DNA of 64,000 nucleotides from positions 24,777,381 to 24,841,380 of the forward strand of contig NC_034415.1 of the NCBI RefSeq assembly GCF_002078875.1. Direction: 5' to 3'. Both the position numbers and the translations under genes were made by a program. The notes beneath the pieces are model-generated. The model made no database searches. It saw nothing but the letters and a program-made list of their open reading frames with translations, and was not told the DNA's origin. This DNA is from Numida meleagris. Its lineage: Eukaryota > Chordata > Aves > Galliformes > Numididae. This document shows, piece by piece, positions 12,601-26,773 of the stretch (position 1 is the stretch's first letter; every line of letters begins with the position of its first letter).

Positions 12601-15600
12601 GGCAGAGTAATACTGAAAACCTATTCTTCCTGCAAAGACAGGTAGTTAACTTAAGGCCATTACCTTCAGACTTTGAACATAAATTGCTATAAGGAACTCA
12701 GAAGACAAATTAAGAGAGGCTACTACAAAAATGTAACTTTAAAAGCCAAGGAATCGTATCTTAAACAGCTGTAACAGTTGATAAACCTGATAAAAAGTTA
12801 CATCATATGGTAAGATTTATACGATGGTGATTTATGTTCAGAAGTTCCTGGATGAATGGAAAAGGATTTACGGAGATTTAAATCCACTGCACTGCATAGC
12901 ACAGACCTTACTAAGCTCGTTCTCATGAGCTTGCAAAAAGAAAAAAACCTTCAATTACAAGTCTTCAGTGAAATGAACACCCAACTCCTTCTCTACCTAC
13001 AGAAGGGAGGGATAAAATAGGCTAAATGTACAAAAGGGCTAGGATGTCTACAACAGGTAGCACATACCTTGCCACCTTGCCCTTGTGCAGATTATCACCT
13101 TTGTGATTATCATCTGATTACCATATGATCAGAGTGAAATAATCAAAATCCCACGATAAATTCTAATTGATGAAACAGACTGTCAAAGCAAAACCAAGGT
13201 AGCTTTTATGAGAAAAACATGTTTCAAACAGTCACTACAAACAACACTGATAAAGAAAGCCATTTTCAGGGGTAGCACCAAATACTTTTAACAGGTTACT
13301 AAAAATTGTGCTCAGCCCAAAGAGATAAGATCTTTCCATAGTAGGCTGAAAAGACAGATGGCATCAGGTTTTACAGTAACGAATCATCAAGTTTCATGTC
13401 CTGGGACTTCAGTCATCTGCATGGGTCACGAAGGGTTTCCTTACCAAAGCTCACAGCTATCCTGCCACACGCGTGATTTGTTTTCAAATCTATCCAAGGA
13501 TGCCTACGACACAAACCTGAGTCTGGCTACAGGCAGCCTTCAAAATTTATCATGATCCACTGGGTTCCCCCATAATTAGTGATGCATGATGCTGCCAAGG
13601 CAATTCCGATTCAGGCAGCTCTTCAGAGAATAAAATACTCAAAGGTAACAGCTGACCCAGCACACAGGCTGATAGCAACATAGCTGGGAATAAGTGAAGT
13701 TCAAACAGACAAGCTACGGGAAGAAAGAAGAGTGTCAAGGACGAAATGAGAGTCAGGAGGTTAAGGCTGTGCAAGCTAGCCAAGAATGGAAGTCGGCTAA
13801 TTAACTCTGAGAAATGCAATTTTTTAGAGGAAAACTTGTCCAGTGCTCTAGTTCAGTGATTCCAAAGCCTTGTGAGCAAATAGATTCTTGTACAACTTCC
13901 CAACTTTCTCACGCAGCCCCACCGTTGACAAATTGATGCGCTGAGCTGCTGAATGCAGCTCTCTGTGCCCACAATGGCCTTGAGGAGCGGAGGTGCGCAG
14001 CTGGGAACAGCTGCCTCAGCCTTCCTCCACCAACATGTGACTTATTAGAAGTCTTCTGTCATCTATTCAGGTACCAGCCTGGTGGTGTCAGTTCTGTGTG
14101 TAAGCAGCACAGCCTAATTCCCATTATCCAAGCATCCCATGGGCACACCAGACCCAATGCTGAATCACTGATTTATGAAGCCTATCCCTCATGACCTGAA
14201 TTAGCAAGGACCGTGGAAAGGGGTGTTCTCTACAGAAACACAAGTAGTAATGATATTCTCTCAATCTGTAGCAATACAGTAATACTTCTTTATTTTTAGG
14301 CTTTAGGTTTAAATACATTGCAGCTTTATCAACATCAACCTTCTCCACTAAAGATTCAGCGACAAAATCCTCCAGATTGCAGCACACAGCCAATCAATCA
14401 TACTTCCCTGTGTCATTTGTAACTCAGCACTTTCAAAGCATCTTGGAACAAGTTCTGTAAGGATACTTTTAGAGAAGAGCTGCATTTACTTTTTTTACTG
14501 AATGTTACGTGACCATTTTTGGTTTATTGATACCGAGTTTTGTAACCTTGCTTCAACTCTGTGGCACTGTGACCCTGATCTGTTAAAAGTTTTTAAAAAG
14601 AACCCTAGCAGTAAGTCCACCAGCCACGTCCCCTTGGTCACTACTCCAGTTCTTAGAAAAGTGGCTAAACACAGCGCCAGGAGCTAGGAAGCTAAAGGCT
14701 GAGCAGCCAATGAGAACTGCTAGCTTATTTATCTTCCCATATGCTAATTCCTAGAATTTCCCATAATATGCAAACCAAAGTGTTCCAATCCTATTACAAC
14801 AAATCCAGAAGGAAATTCCAAAAGAAGGCTCATTTTAGATATATTCAGGCCCAATGAAGCTCTTGCCTTCACTTCTGAGGCAAATTAATTCTCAGTTCTA
14901 AATTAGGCACAGCTTAAAATAACAGTCCATCAGAATGTACCAAACAATTAACAAAAATGAGCTACTAGATGTCAGTTGTTAACTGAAGACAGGAAAAATA
15001 ATCATACTGGAAGGTTTGATGGTATGTCTAAAAATCATCAAAGTGAGAGAAATGCCTCTGCAAAGTGGTTCCATTTCATCCATTTTACAGGGCCAGTACG
15101 GACTATGGATTTGAAAGTACTAAAGAGACCAAAGTGAGCATCCACAATGGTGCTGGGATGAACCCAGTGGCCAGCTAACTTTGTAGAAGAGGTGTTGTGG
15201 GAACAAGTCACGTGGAAGAACTCCAATGATCCTCACAGTAAGTGGCAATGCACTGCTTGCACCCATTCAGCAACAGGAGCTATGTGGCACCAACTGCCAT
15301 GTCCAGTTGCTGCCAGCAAACCCCACTGACTTACACTGGCACAACCAGAGAGCACTGAGCCTGTAAACTGAGATGAGAAATCATGTATGTAAACTGGCAG
15401 ATAATATATGCAAACTGTACTACATTCACCTTCCTGGGCAGTTCCTGCCTCCTATTCTTATCACTTAAGCAATAACAAGGAAGTTGTCAGATATTCTAGT
15501 ATTATCCTAAAGATAAGGATAGTTTGGTATCTGATGAACTCCTAATGAATATGCTGTTAATTGCATAACCTTCCTTCAGTACAGTAAGTCATTCATCAAG

Positions 15601-16074
15601 GGCATGGATTAAACATCCTCTCAGCATTAGAGCATCCTTATAATTAATAATATATTCTTCCCACTTCTAAATATAACCTATAATAAGAAGCTTTAAAGAA
15701 TCCAAGCTGCACCTTTCACTAAGAACTTTTGATCAGAAGGAAACGAGCCGGTTTGTTCAGACAAGGGATCTGCTCTAACTGTGCTTGCTAGCTTCCAGCG
15801 GGCCCAATCCTGAAGGCAGCACACCTGCTTCAAGCTGGGCCCAGCTGCAAAGCCCATCAGTGGCAGGGAACACCTTCCTATCTGCAGCAGAGTGTCTTTC
15901 TATCTCAGAGGATATTTCATGCAGATCAGAGATGCACAGAAGTATCATTATGTGTTAGATAACTCCTGCTTGATGAAGAATAATTAAGTCCATGAGAACT
16001 CTGCCATCAATCTGCTTAGCAGGCAGCGAGATAATGCACTGTGCAAAATCTCACCAGTTACATCTTTCATCCGT

Positions 16075-16165
16075 GTGACACAGAATATCCTGAGCTGGAA
16101 GGGACCCATAAGGATTACTGAGTCCGATTTCAGGCTCCACATAGGACCACCCAAAATTTAAACTC
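16075..16165 (-). mobile_element. CR1 LINE 3'-end fragment, reverse orientation
   Basis: The segment CACAGAATATCCTGAGCTGG, then AAGGGACCCATAAGGAT, then TGAGTCCGATTTC and CACATAGGACCACCCAAAA follows the reverse complement of a CR1 3' end (typically CAGAATATC...TTGGAAGGGACCCATAAGGATCA...GAGTCCAACTC). It is short and diverged, and lies in intron 3 in the same orientation as LRP8. The right boundary is approximate. Confidence 0.8.
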
Positions 16166-19100
16166 CATCTCAGAGTTTTTCTTGGTTTTCATTCCTACTT
16201 GTTGAGTAAAGACATTACCTCAAAGGCTCACAGAACAGAAAAAGGATTTACTGATACCTAACACGGTCAGTACCATGATCCATCCATGATGGATAGCACT
16301 CCCTGCCAGCCCCGCTTGCCTGTAATATTCAGAGTGCAGGGCTGGGCTGGCAGGGAGCGAGTGCTCTACAGGCAGCAGTGCTGCAGCAGGCGGGAGGGAG
16401 GGAGAAACTGACACCAAATTTTAGGTTAATTAAAGCTAATCTTTAACTCCTACAGCTGTTTTGGACATTTTTAGATGCTAGCTACAAGGAAACATCTAGG
16501 CAGCGTCCTGTATGAGCTCTGGCTGACTGCAAGCGCTGTCACAGCACCTTTTGACAGCCTCTGGAAATCAATGAATGGTGAGATTGTGGGAAAAAAGAGT
16601 GGCTTTCCCTCACCCGTGAACTATCTTCCCTTAAATGAACAAGGCTATTTTTGCCCTGAAAATTCCTTCCCAGTGATCTGGATTGCATGAGTAATTCCCA
16701 GACGGACTGACTGCCGGTGGCAGAGCTCAGCACAGCCTGCAGCATCTGGGTTGAATGTTTTCATGTAAAACCATGCAGAGCTTCACCAATGTCTGCACCA
16801 GCTGAGACAAATTCCCACATTTGAAAGCTCTGAGATCATTAATATCAGCCAAATGCTGGCACAGCAAAAGCATGCCATTTCTACATCAACACCCCATTCC
16901 AGTGACAGCATTTCTTTAAGACAGGTGTAATTTTGATTTACAGACTTCAATTGCTAAAGATTTCTGGACAAGCGAGTCCACTTATTTATTACTATTGTTA
17001 AGAGCTGTATCTTATCTCTAGTTCTCGTCCCTATCTCTAGCTCTCTTATCTAGTTTCAGCTTCGGTACACAGGATCAAACTATGCTGTTTCTTGCTAGCC
17101 TAAGGAAACCACTGTGTGAAACCCCTCCTCTAGGCAGGCAGGCGTGTATCCATAGGGTATCTCTCAACTCTCTCTTCCAAAAAAATCAAATCACCTCCAA
17201 ATAAGACATTTTCCAACTCTGCAATTATGTGACCCTTGTAAGATCGCTCACATCCCCGTGTATAAGAACCTTTCTGCTTTACAGCGGTCACCTTTGTCTT
17301 TTACCATCTCTCAGTCACCTGTTTAATTTAACATGTGTTAAAGTTCAGTTTAACTCGTGTTACCACACCGTAGCTACTTGCTAACCCAGTGAGACTGAAT
17401 TTTCTTTATTTGCAAGATTCTGACCCACCTAGCAAAGGGGCAGAAGTTCACAGCAATGTGGTATAATGCGCTGGGTCTTAGGGGTTGGTATGCGACCTTT
17501 TAACTTTTTCAGCAGTAAGACTCTCTTTCTAACTTATAATATTATAAAAGTGGTAGAACAGACCTCTGAGACAAGGCTCTGTCATCTGCATGCAGAGTGC
17601 ATTTGGTCTAAACCAAGCAATTTTTATGGCTTTCAAGTTGACAGTACACCTCATTTCCTATGCAGGTCAGGTATAATTTCCTTTCCAGTCACCTACAACT
17701 TGAGGGAGCCTGATGTCAGAACTTTAAACAGCTTGCTGCACTCGCCATGCCTAACCTTTCCAAAACCTTATCTAACAACGAAACACAGTTGTCTTCGTGG
17801 AGGATTTTCCACCTGCAGGAGAGAAGACAAGTGGATCTCAAGGGGAGAGGATCTAACAGTCCAAGAGCTCCACTGGAAGACCCGAAGCACCTGCTCGGCA
17901 TCACACTAACAACCAGAGTAGCAAGAAGCTATCATCCCTGTCTGGTAACACCAGGGGCATGGGATGACTGGCAAGCACTTGCCATTAATCATCCTATGCC
18001 TTGCAGAAAGGTCAGCTGTACCGCAGTGAGTCAGCTCCTTCGCAGTATGGGCATCTGTGCCACTTCCCCAAAGAAAACAGATGCCAGTCTGCTAATCGGC
18101 TTTTACAAGAGGAAAGGGACAGCCTGGCAGATATTCTCATCTGTATCACAATTACAGCCTAAGCCTGGAGCAACACACGCTTCTGATGATCCCAGGCTGG
18201 GGTTAATAATGCAGGCTGAACTGAATCAGTACATTCTTCAAAATGTATAAGAAACAATCTCTTACCTGCACCCCAAAATGCAACTGGAATTATTGGAACT
18301 GTCTGAAAACCTAAGAATTCTTCATTCTGTTGGGGGAAACAAACCACTCCAAGAGCAGACACCTATTTGTAACTGTTTGTAATAACCCCAGTAACCCTGG
18401 AGAAGTGTGCTCACACCCATGCTCAAACATATTACTGGATTACGTCAGCCTCCTGACATCAGTTACATCACTGAAGGTAACACTGTGAGACCACACAAAA
18501 GCAGAGCCTACACATCACCCCAGAATCCAGATTCAGCATTCTTTTGAAACACCGTCTATACTTGAAGAACCAAAATATACAGAAAATTCCAAGTAAATTT
18601 TGTGAGAATATTCAAGATGAGGATACAATTCGCTCTTGGTGACTTTAAATCAACAAAACAACCTGAACTGCTTTGCCCAACCTCATCATTAGCGTCTAGG
18701 TCCAGGTCACAATACGGTTTTACCCAGCGGCACAGCCCTGTGCAGGAGCTCCAGATTTTTAAGAGACAGATTTGTTCCTCTTTACTTTATGTGTGTTGGC
18801 ACGTGTCATCCACGGTATCCATAAAGCATACATCACATCGTTACACAAGAGCTGCATGCTGCCATTCTTGCTTTTTCTCTCTCTCTCAGACCTCTCCAGT
18901 GTCTCTATCCAGTCCATTTCGACATCTAAGGACCTCTGAGAAAGTGGGTAAGTACAGTATGGAGAAAGTCTGCAAATGTACGGGTTTGAACTATTGAATT
19001 CTTTTCTTTGGCTCAGCAGGAGAGAAAATGTGTCTTGAAAGCCTGAAACATCAGCCCTAGTTCTCAAAATATTTGATGAGCAGATAGGGATGTATTCACT

Positions 19101-21186
19101 CCTTCTGGGACATATGTTACACAACAGCTTCCACTGGAAGCTGTTTTACACTTTTTGGAAGAAAACACTTCCTCCAAGCCAGCAAAATGGGAGATAAATG
19201 AAAACATCCAAGTGAAGGGGAAGAACATGCAGAATTGTTCCTAGGCTATGAAAAAGAAAGAACTTATCTCACAAATGTGAAGTTCACAAGCATATGAATT
19301 CATTTTTTAAAAAATTTCAATTATTACACACAATTTTAGAGATCTCTACTCCATTAATTATGCATAACTGGGATTTTTTAAAAAGATTATTTAGTTTAAA
19401 TTGGCCTTCTCTAAACATAATTTTATAGCTCCAAGCTACTTCCCTTTGAAACGTTGTCATAGTGGTTGTCTCCCTGGTATTTAGAAATCACCACAAACAA
19501 CGCCTCATAATTTCTTAAAATACTTGTAAAGAGAAAAATTCTTTGATTTATGTTACTAAATGCAGTCTAAATCCTGTCTCCTGAAGCCAGACTTTAAAAA
19601 CAATGACAAATGTTTTACATCACGTAATGAAAAATCTAACAGGCTCCCATCTCGTAAAGAAAACAAAGTCACTTACTTGGAAACTCCTTGCTCGCTAGCC
19701 AGTGGAAGAAAATGGTAATGCAGAACTCAGGCATGTTTATACAAGTCGGTATGCATGAACAGAATGCAGTGGTCACTAGCAGATTAAACAAAATCCTGCA
19801 CATTAGGACTCAGAACTGTGCACAGACCTTAGACTGCCAGTAACGTGAGACCAGCAGCACAGTTTAGATCTGTTATTTTATTCCACTTTTCATTGCAAGT
19901 ATCCTTTGTAAGGATAATTATGCATTTCAAAAGGTTTATTGTTTACATCAGCATAATGGAAGGAAGCAAAAAGAACAATCAAGATTTTGCTCATAATGCT
20001 GACATAATATTGCTCAAACATTTCTCCTGAAAATGTCACAACCAAGATTACTGGCTCATGAAAAGTAACAAGGAACGGTTTGAAATGCACCAGCCAAAGA
20101 GCTGTAACCAGAACTGTAACCACAATGACTGCCTGACTTGCAGACAACCCAAATACCCACGCTCCCAGACCAACAGCAACTGGAGGAGCAGAGGTGACCT
20201 TTAAATTTTCAGGACAACGAAGTCCATCTACAGCACAGATTAGATGCAAAATCAGAGAGCACATACGGAAAGAATCACCTGTGACTAAAGGCTGCACAGA
20301 TTCTGAATATTTTTTCCTTTCCTTCTCTCACATTGATGGGTTTGAAGAAGTTGCTTAAGCTCAGTCCTTGTCAGAGGCTGTGCATCTCACTGCCCTCACT
20401 AAAATACTGATGCACGTACACATGATATTAAAGCATGGCTGTGGCCAGATGCCACCCTTCCCACTAGTGCTACAGAAATAAAGTCTGCAAAAGAAATTGC
20501 TTCCCAGAAACCATTAATTTAGGATGGTCAGCTTAGAAGAAACTGCTTAGCATCCAGAAAAGGTAGACTTAAAAGCTGGTAATCTTTTCCAAAAGTCTTG
20601 GCCCACAGCCTGTATGAGTATTTCCTTGTGCATTTTGGAAAGTCTGGACTCCACTCCTTACCTTCACTTCTTAGAAAGTGGTAAATTAAGAAGACACCTC
20701 ATTAAAGAGGTTTGAAGAAAATCTGAGTAAGGGATTGTGAAAGATCAATGTTAAAATTTAAGTGTTCCCATGTTATCAAATCTTACTGAGTTAATAAAAA
20801 GCCTGTCAAGAAATTACACCAAGAGGAGTACCAAAGTTAAGATCTTGATTTTAATCCCACGTTAAAATTCAACCACAATTTATAGCCCTATTATTAACAG
20901 GTGTCTATCAAAGAACAATATAATCAACAGAATTAATCCTTCCACCTAGAAAGACACAGTGGCACCAAAATGAGCAGCTTTGACAAAGTCATATCACTTT
21001 GCTTTTGTAGATGGTGACACTTGGAACCACTTCACTCACCTCCAGTCGCTTTGTATCCCAGCAACATTCCTCAGCAATGCCATGCAAGTCCCCACTGATA
21101 TCCTTATTATGCACCACCACCTTAGTGTGTAAAGCAGAAACAGCTGTGCTCTGCCAGTGGTACATACACACTTCTCCCACCCCTTC

Positions 21187-21207
21187 CTTGCCCCCCCTCC
21201 CCCCACC
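21187..21207. repeat. C-rich tract
   Basis: A run of cytosines broken by a single T and a final A, inside a pyrimidine-rich stretch. On the minus strand it is G-rich with two long G runs, but only two clear runs are present, so a G-quadruplex is not strongly supported. Confidence 0.75.
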
Positions 21208-24200
21208 TCTGATGCTGCTTGTCCTGCCCTCTGCACCAGCGTCCTCTTCTTGCTCAAGCTCCCTCTCAAAGGCTTCTTTTGCCAATTCTATAAAAACCTT
21301 GGTAACAGAATCATACATCTATGTATATTTATAAGTGTAACGACCACACCATTCTTGGCCTCAGATGAAGACCCATTTCACTCTACGGCTATCATCTTTG
21401 TTCTGCTCCTTCTGCTCTGTTTCATTAGCCCTCTCGTTTTACTTGTTTCTGCTCTAATATAAATTCACTCTAAAACACACATATGAGTAACCCCACCATG
21501 GTGTAAGCTCTGCTAGAAAGCAGCTGCATGGGCCTGGGCAGAGCCCCACTGGCTTCAGGAACACTCAGCTGCAAAAGCAATTACTTTATTACAAGGGAAA
21601 TGCTGAGCACTGTTAACAGACCCACGTTTGATTTGCTTTCTGAAGAACCTCACACACATCCTGGTGCTGAAATAATCACCGTTTGCAAAGTGCTTGGGTG
21701 GTTATCAGGCAGGAGTATAATTAAGAAGGGGTTCAGAGTAGATAAGTTAAATGCAAAAAGAATTTGAAATGTGACTTTAAAGTTGACGGTTTAAGGCAAC
21801 TTAGTTCTCTGTCTAGCTTGTAAATAATGGGTCAGGAATTGTTTCGGTGAGTTTTCTATCAGATAAGCAGGTAGGTAATTACAGAAACAAAATGGAACTT
21901 TAATTATGAAAAAACCCCACAAAAACAACTGACATACCCACATAAAAAATCCCAACCAACATAGTTTCTTCTATTGTGATCTTCTAGAGCAGTGTTGATT
22001 CTTACAAATGATCACACTGTTATCTAGGAAGAAACCACTGATAAAAAAAACAAAAGCCCTAACAGAAACTTGGACGTGGTTTTCCTTAGCGAAAAAGGAA
22101 AACGTTGCATCTGGTTGGCTTAAAAATTTGGATTGCTTCTTTCAAAGCTCACTTTAATTTTTCCCTCACAGATTAATTTTATTAAATCTATTATTACAAG
22201 GTCGGTTGGTGGTTATTTTTTTTTCATTTTTACATAACCTATATGAAATCTTGGTGTACTCAAATCTAGAAGATTAGAAAATGTTACCTATAGTATTTAA
22301 TCTTGATTTCCTACTAATCATCTTCAGCTGAAGCAACTTGTCTGATTAGTATGCAGTTTCCAAGTAAGCCAGTGATCAAATACTTGTAAAAGCGAAACAT
22401 CATTAGTTGCACTCACAGGTATCTGACAGAGCTACTTTTCAGTTCCTGCTCTGAAAAGCTACAGCATCATTAAACACAGGGTAAAAGAAGTTGGAGACAT
22501 CAGGACGAATCCCTAGCTGCAGTTATCTCCCATGTCAGGCTACTGAACAGCCACCACTCCCTCCCCATACCTCCACTTTCTCAGCAGTGTAGGTGCTCTG
22601 CAGCTGATGCCAGCCCAGCGCAGCCATGTTTGCACCAGTATTGCAGAGGCTCTGGTGCAGGGGAGGCAGCGGCCCTTCTCCAGACACTCCAGAGTACCAG
22701 TGAGACTGGGGAACTGATGTGCAAGTGCACGTGGGCACACTGGGTCCTTCCCTTTCTCTCTCAGGCTAATCCTGAAAGAATTTTGTACCTGGAGCGCGAG
22801 GAGGAAGGAATGCTCTCAGACTGCATGCTGGGCTCCATCGAGAGCCCGCTGGTTACAAACAGCGATGAAAACACAGGCTCTTCAGAAGTCTCTCAACTGT
22901 GGCTAAGAGTCCAGCATAAACCCGCGGGGCTCTCTGAGCCTCTGCATCAGCAGCTGCTCTTTCATTATGCCTCTGCCCAGGCTCATTTTCTTTCTCTGGT
23001 TGACAGAGATTACTCAAATTCTAATCAAAACAGGGAGGGAAAAGCCCCACAGAACACTAGGGGGACAGCTTTATACAAAGGATAAAGGAGCCAAGCAGCA
23101 CTGAGACCACATCCATTGTAAAAGAGATTACGGCTGCAAAAGTGCTTCTTATCAATAGGGAACCTACAGCCACAAAAGGTCCCCAGATGAGCAAACATAA
23201 TGAAACCTGCCAAGATGAGTGATAAAAATTATAGAAAGAAAAATTGTACAAGTCTCCAGCAAACTGCAAGAATCCATCGCAAAACATTTTATTCCTGCCA
23301 CCAGAAAATCTGCACCTTATCTACTTCCAAATGAAAAGCTTCCCCAGGTACGCTGCAACACTGACACTGCACCTTGCTATTGCATGTCCTCTCTGCTCTG
23401 CAAGAGCACAGAGTATACAAACAGCATCCAGGACTTTGTAAAAATTCACACTGTGAAGGCATCTGATGTCACACTCCACGTTATGCTATCTGCAGTGTGC
23501 ACAGTAGCTGAAATGAAGCCATCCTGCGGTACTGAGGTAACATCTGCATGGCCACAAAGAGGCAGCTCCTTCACCACGACCAGGATCCAAGCTCATGCCA
23601 AGTGAAGATGCTGCCTTCCCACATTCAGGTGACAACTCCTCTGTGGTGGTAAAGGTATCAGCATATGAATTCCTGCTCGAAGGGGCCAACAAAGCATGAA
23701 CTCAGAGTAGAAAAAGCATTCAGTAGACTTAATCTACACTTAATCATTTTTAAGATATCCTCACTCTAAAATACATTTCTGTGTGCAAATAGAAATTCTG
23801 AAAAGGCTCTGCTGCTATTAAAATTGTCTCTCTCAGAAGGGAACATTTCATCTTTTATATGCACACAAAGAAATCCTCACCTGTTTTCTTTTTCAGATGA
23901 TGGAACAGACAGCTTAGATGGTATTTTAATTGAATTTGCTCAGACTGTTGCACAAAAACAGTGGTGTGTAGACCTGTGGCTGAGAACAAAAGGTGCTCCC
24001 CCGACATCCATACCTTCCCTTCATTACACATTGCCCTGCTGGTTCACTCAGCTCAGCTCCAAGTATGACTCTCACAACACGTCTGGACGCAGGAATTGAA
24101 GTAAGAACGTAAATTCCGGCAGAAATATACTAAATTAATTGCTCTTTCTCATTCACATTCTATACACAGCCAATATACCTGCTGGAACGTTCAAATTACA

Positions 24201-26773
24201 TATCGTTATTTTGTGTATGTGCACTTCTAAGCGTGTATAATTTTTCTTGATTTTATTACAACTAGGAATGAAATTGCTGGCTGACCAGCACACTAGACAG
24301 GCTTCTTGCCTCACAAGGAGAGGGAGAAGCGTGGTTATGCTCATGCCAAAAATGACTATTTACAACCTCCATCACAAAACAGAATTCACAGCCTTCGCAC
24401 AGTAACTCAAGTCCCGTAGAACAGTACTCTCAGAGAACTCCAATGTCATAGTAAGACACCTAGCCAGAAATATGGTTCAATAACTAGCGTTAGTGCACTC
24501 ATACAAGAACACATATGCATGCATGGCCTAACAAAGTTACTGAGCTAAGGCCTCTTGTATTTTAATACAAAGGGCTCTTAACATGGCTTACTATGTTAAA
24601 ATACAAGGCAGGGTGAGCTGAAATCTGTCACTCTGAATACAGCTGCTGCACAGTGTCCTTATTAGGAGGCTAGAAGCTATTACTAAAGCAAAGATCTGGT
24701 TGAGGCACACGGCAGCTGTGGACGTCCAATGCATCCAACAAACGTGCAGGGTAAAGATGTGCGTGAGCCTCACACATGCAGACACTGCAGCCAGCGACCA
24801 TGCCTCACTCTGGGCTCAGTATGACTGAAAGCATTTCAGAGAACTAAAAATCTCCAGGGCAAGGTTTAAGTTACATAAATTATCTACCAAAGCATGCAGA
24901 GGCTGCATATTAAACCAGTCTTAATCATGATCCTAATCCTCAAGGAAGCAGGATGGAGTATCACGAGACCCTCATTAAAACTGCAAACGAGTTCAGTGGG
25001 AGCTTGTCCTGAATGAAAACATGATCCCACAACTGTACAAGACAGGAAAAATATCTATTAAGTAAAAGGTGCAATTAGGAATCACAGCTACAACCTACAA
25101 TAGCCCATTATGATATTAAAACACAAGGTATTTAAATGTAGAAAATACTGAACAATGTCATTTCATTTTCACTTCTAAAAATATTTTCCTCGCACCATAA
25201 TACACTGATTCAAGAAAGGGCAAGAGGTTTGCTTTCGGCACAACTACAGTGCAATGCTGCTTCATTCAGTTTGCAAGATATTTCAATTTTCAAATTATGA
25301 CTTGCTTTTGATTCCCAGAAATTATTTTCTTTTCACATCAGCCACAGCAAGCAAGCCAACAACTATTTTAAAAATCAGGTAATCTGAATTTCAGACAGCA
25401 AGCAGGAAGAGAATGGAAAAAAAGAAAATCATTTGGCAGCGAAAAGCTGCTTGAGTATTTTTCAAAGCCTCTTCAGTTTTTACGAGCTCAATATTTATGG
25501 GCTTCCAAATAATTACACATACAAGGCCTTCATATGCCCAACCTTCACTTTCCTGCTATTCTCTCCCACTGAAGTAAGATTAATAGTAGCCATAAAAGGC
25601 AGCATCAAGCCCTTTTATGATCGTTCCTGTTTATGAACTGCATGAACACATTAGACCAATAGGAAAAATATTTAAATGCCAACATTTAAATATTAGTAAT
25701 AGTCAACTAACAAAAGCTCAGAGCTGACCTGATGTGTGTGAACACTGCAAATGCCAAATCTTGCAATGCTACATGAAAAGGTGACTTTCTTGCAAGATGA
25801 CATTGCTTAAGAACAGCAAAAACATCTGAAATGATCCAACACATAACTTCTATTGGTTTTCTTATTGGTCTAGAACCTCTGAACAGGTCATTTGTGAAAC
25901 ACAAGCTCTAACCACCTTCCCTTGAATGAAAAAGAGGCTTTCTTTAGAATAGTATTACTTCAAAGTTTTTAGAATTGAAGCATAATCATTGCATATCCTA
26001 AATTAACTTACATATCTAGGTAAGTAAAATGCTGAGACCACCAAAGCCATGTAAATCATGAAAAAGGAGATGTAATTCACTGCCCAGCAGCCACAGATAA
26101 AGTTATCCCGCTGCTAAGGATAAACAGCTAGGGCTTGAGTTTGCTGAATTTGCTTTGATGTGAAAGCATAATTTCATGCTTCAATAAAAGGAACAGGATG
26201 CAAGAAAAGCTAGATTTGGTTTCTTGTGTTGTCAAAGATTTCTTATGTTAGTACCTACCATTTTGTGTCCTTAGGGATACTGAGGTCAATTTTGGGTTGC
26301 TTAACAAGGACCTACTGGGACACATTCAAATGAGCTACAGTGATAAAGGAACCAAAGGCACTTATGAAGAATGTATACATTGGCTGAGATAAGCATTTCT
26401 ACTTTAGCCATCTTATGAGCATTTGAAGAGTTACACGTACTTAGGATAAAAAAAGACCTTTAGAAATCTTTACTAGACCAGAAGATACGACCTGTAGGGA
26501 ACTACTGGTCTTCTAACAGGCCTTGACAGGTCTCATCCACCTCTAGATTATTGTTAATGTGTTCACTGAACAGAATTTTTAAGAGTCTGAAACCCTCTGC
26601 TAAGTAGACCTGGAAGACAAGCAGCATACAAAAGATAAAAAATGAAATATTTTTTAAATTATATTTTGGATGTGATAAGGCCTTGACAGAGGTTAGTGAA
26701 TGATGAAAAAAGCGGATTCTGGTTACAGAATTGTGCTATTTCCAATTTCCTGACAAAACAACAATAGACTACA

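Noticed and set aside
17008..17056. Imperfect TATCTCTAG-like tandem repeat
   Set aside because: The units vary too much in length and sequence to call a tandem array; it is simply pyrimidine-rich.
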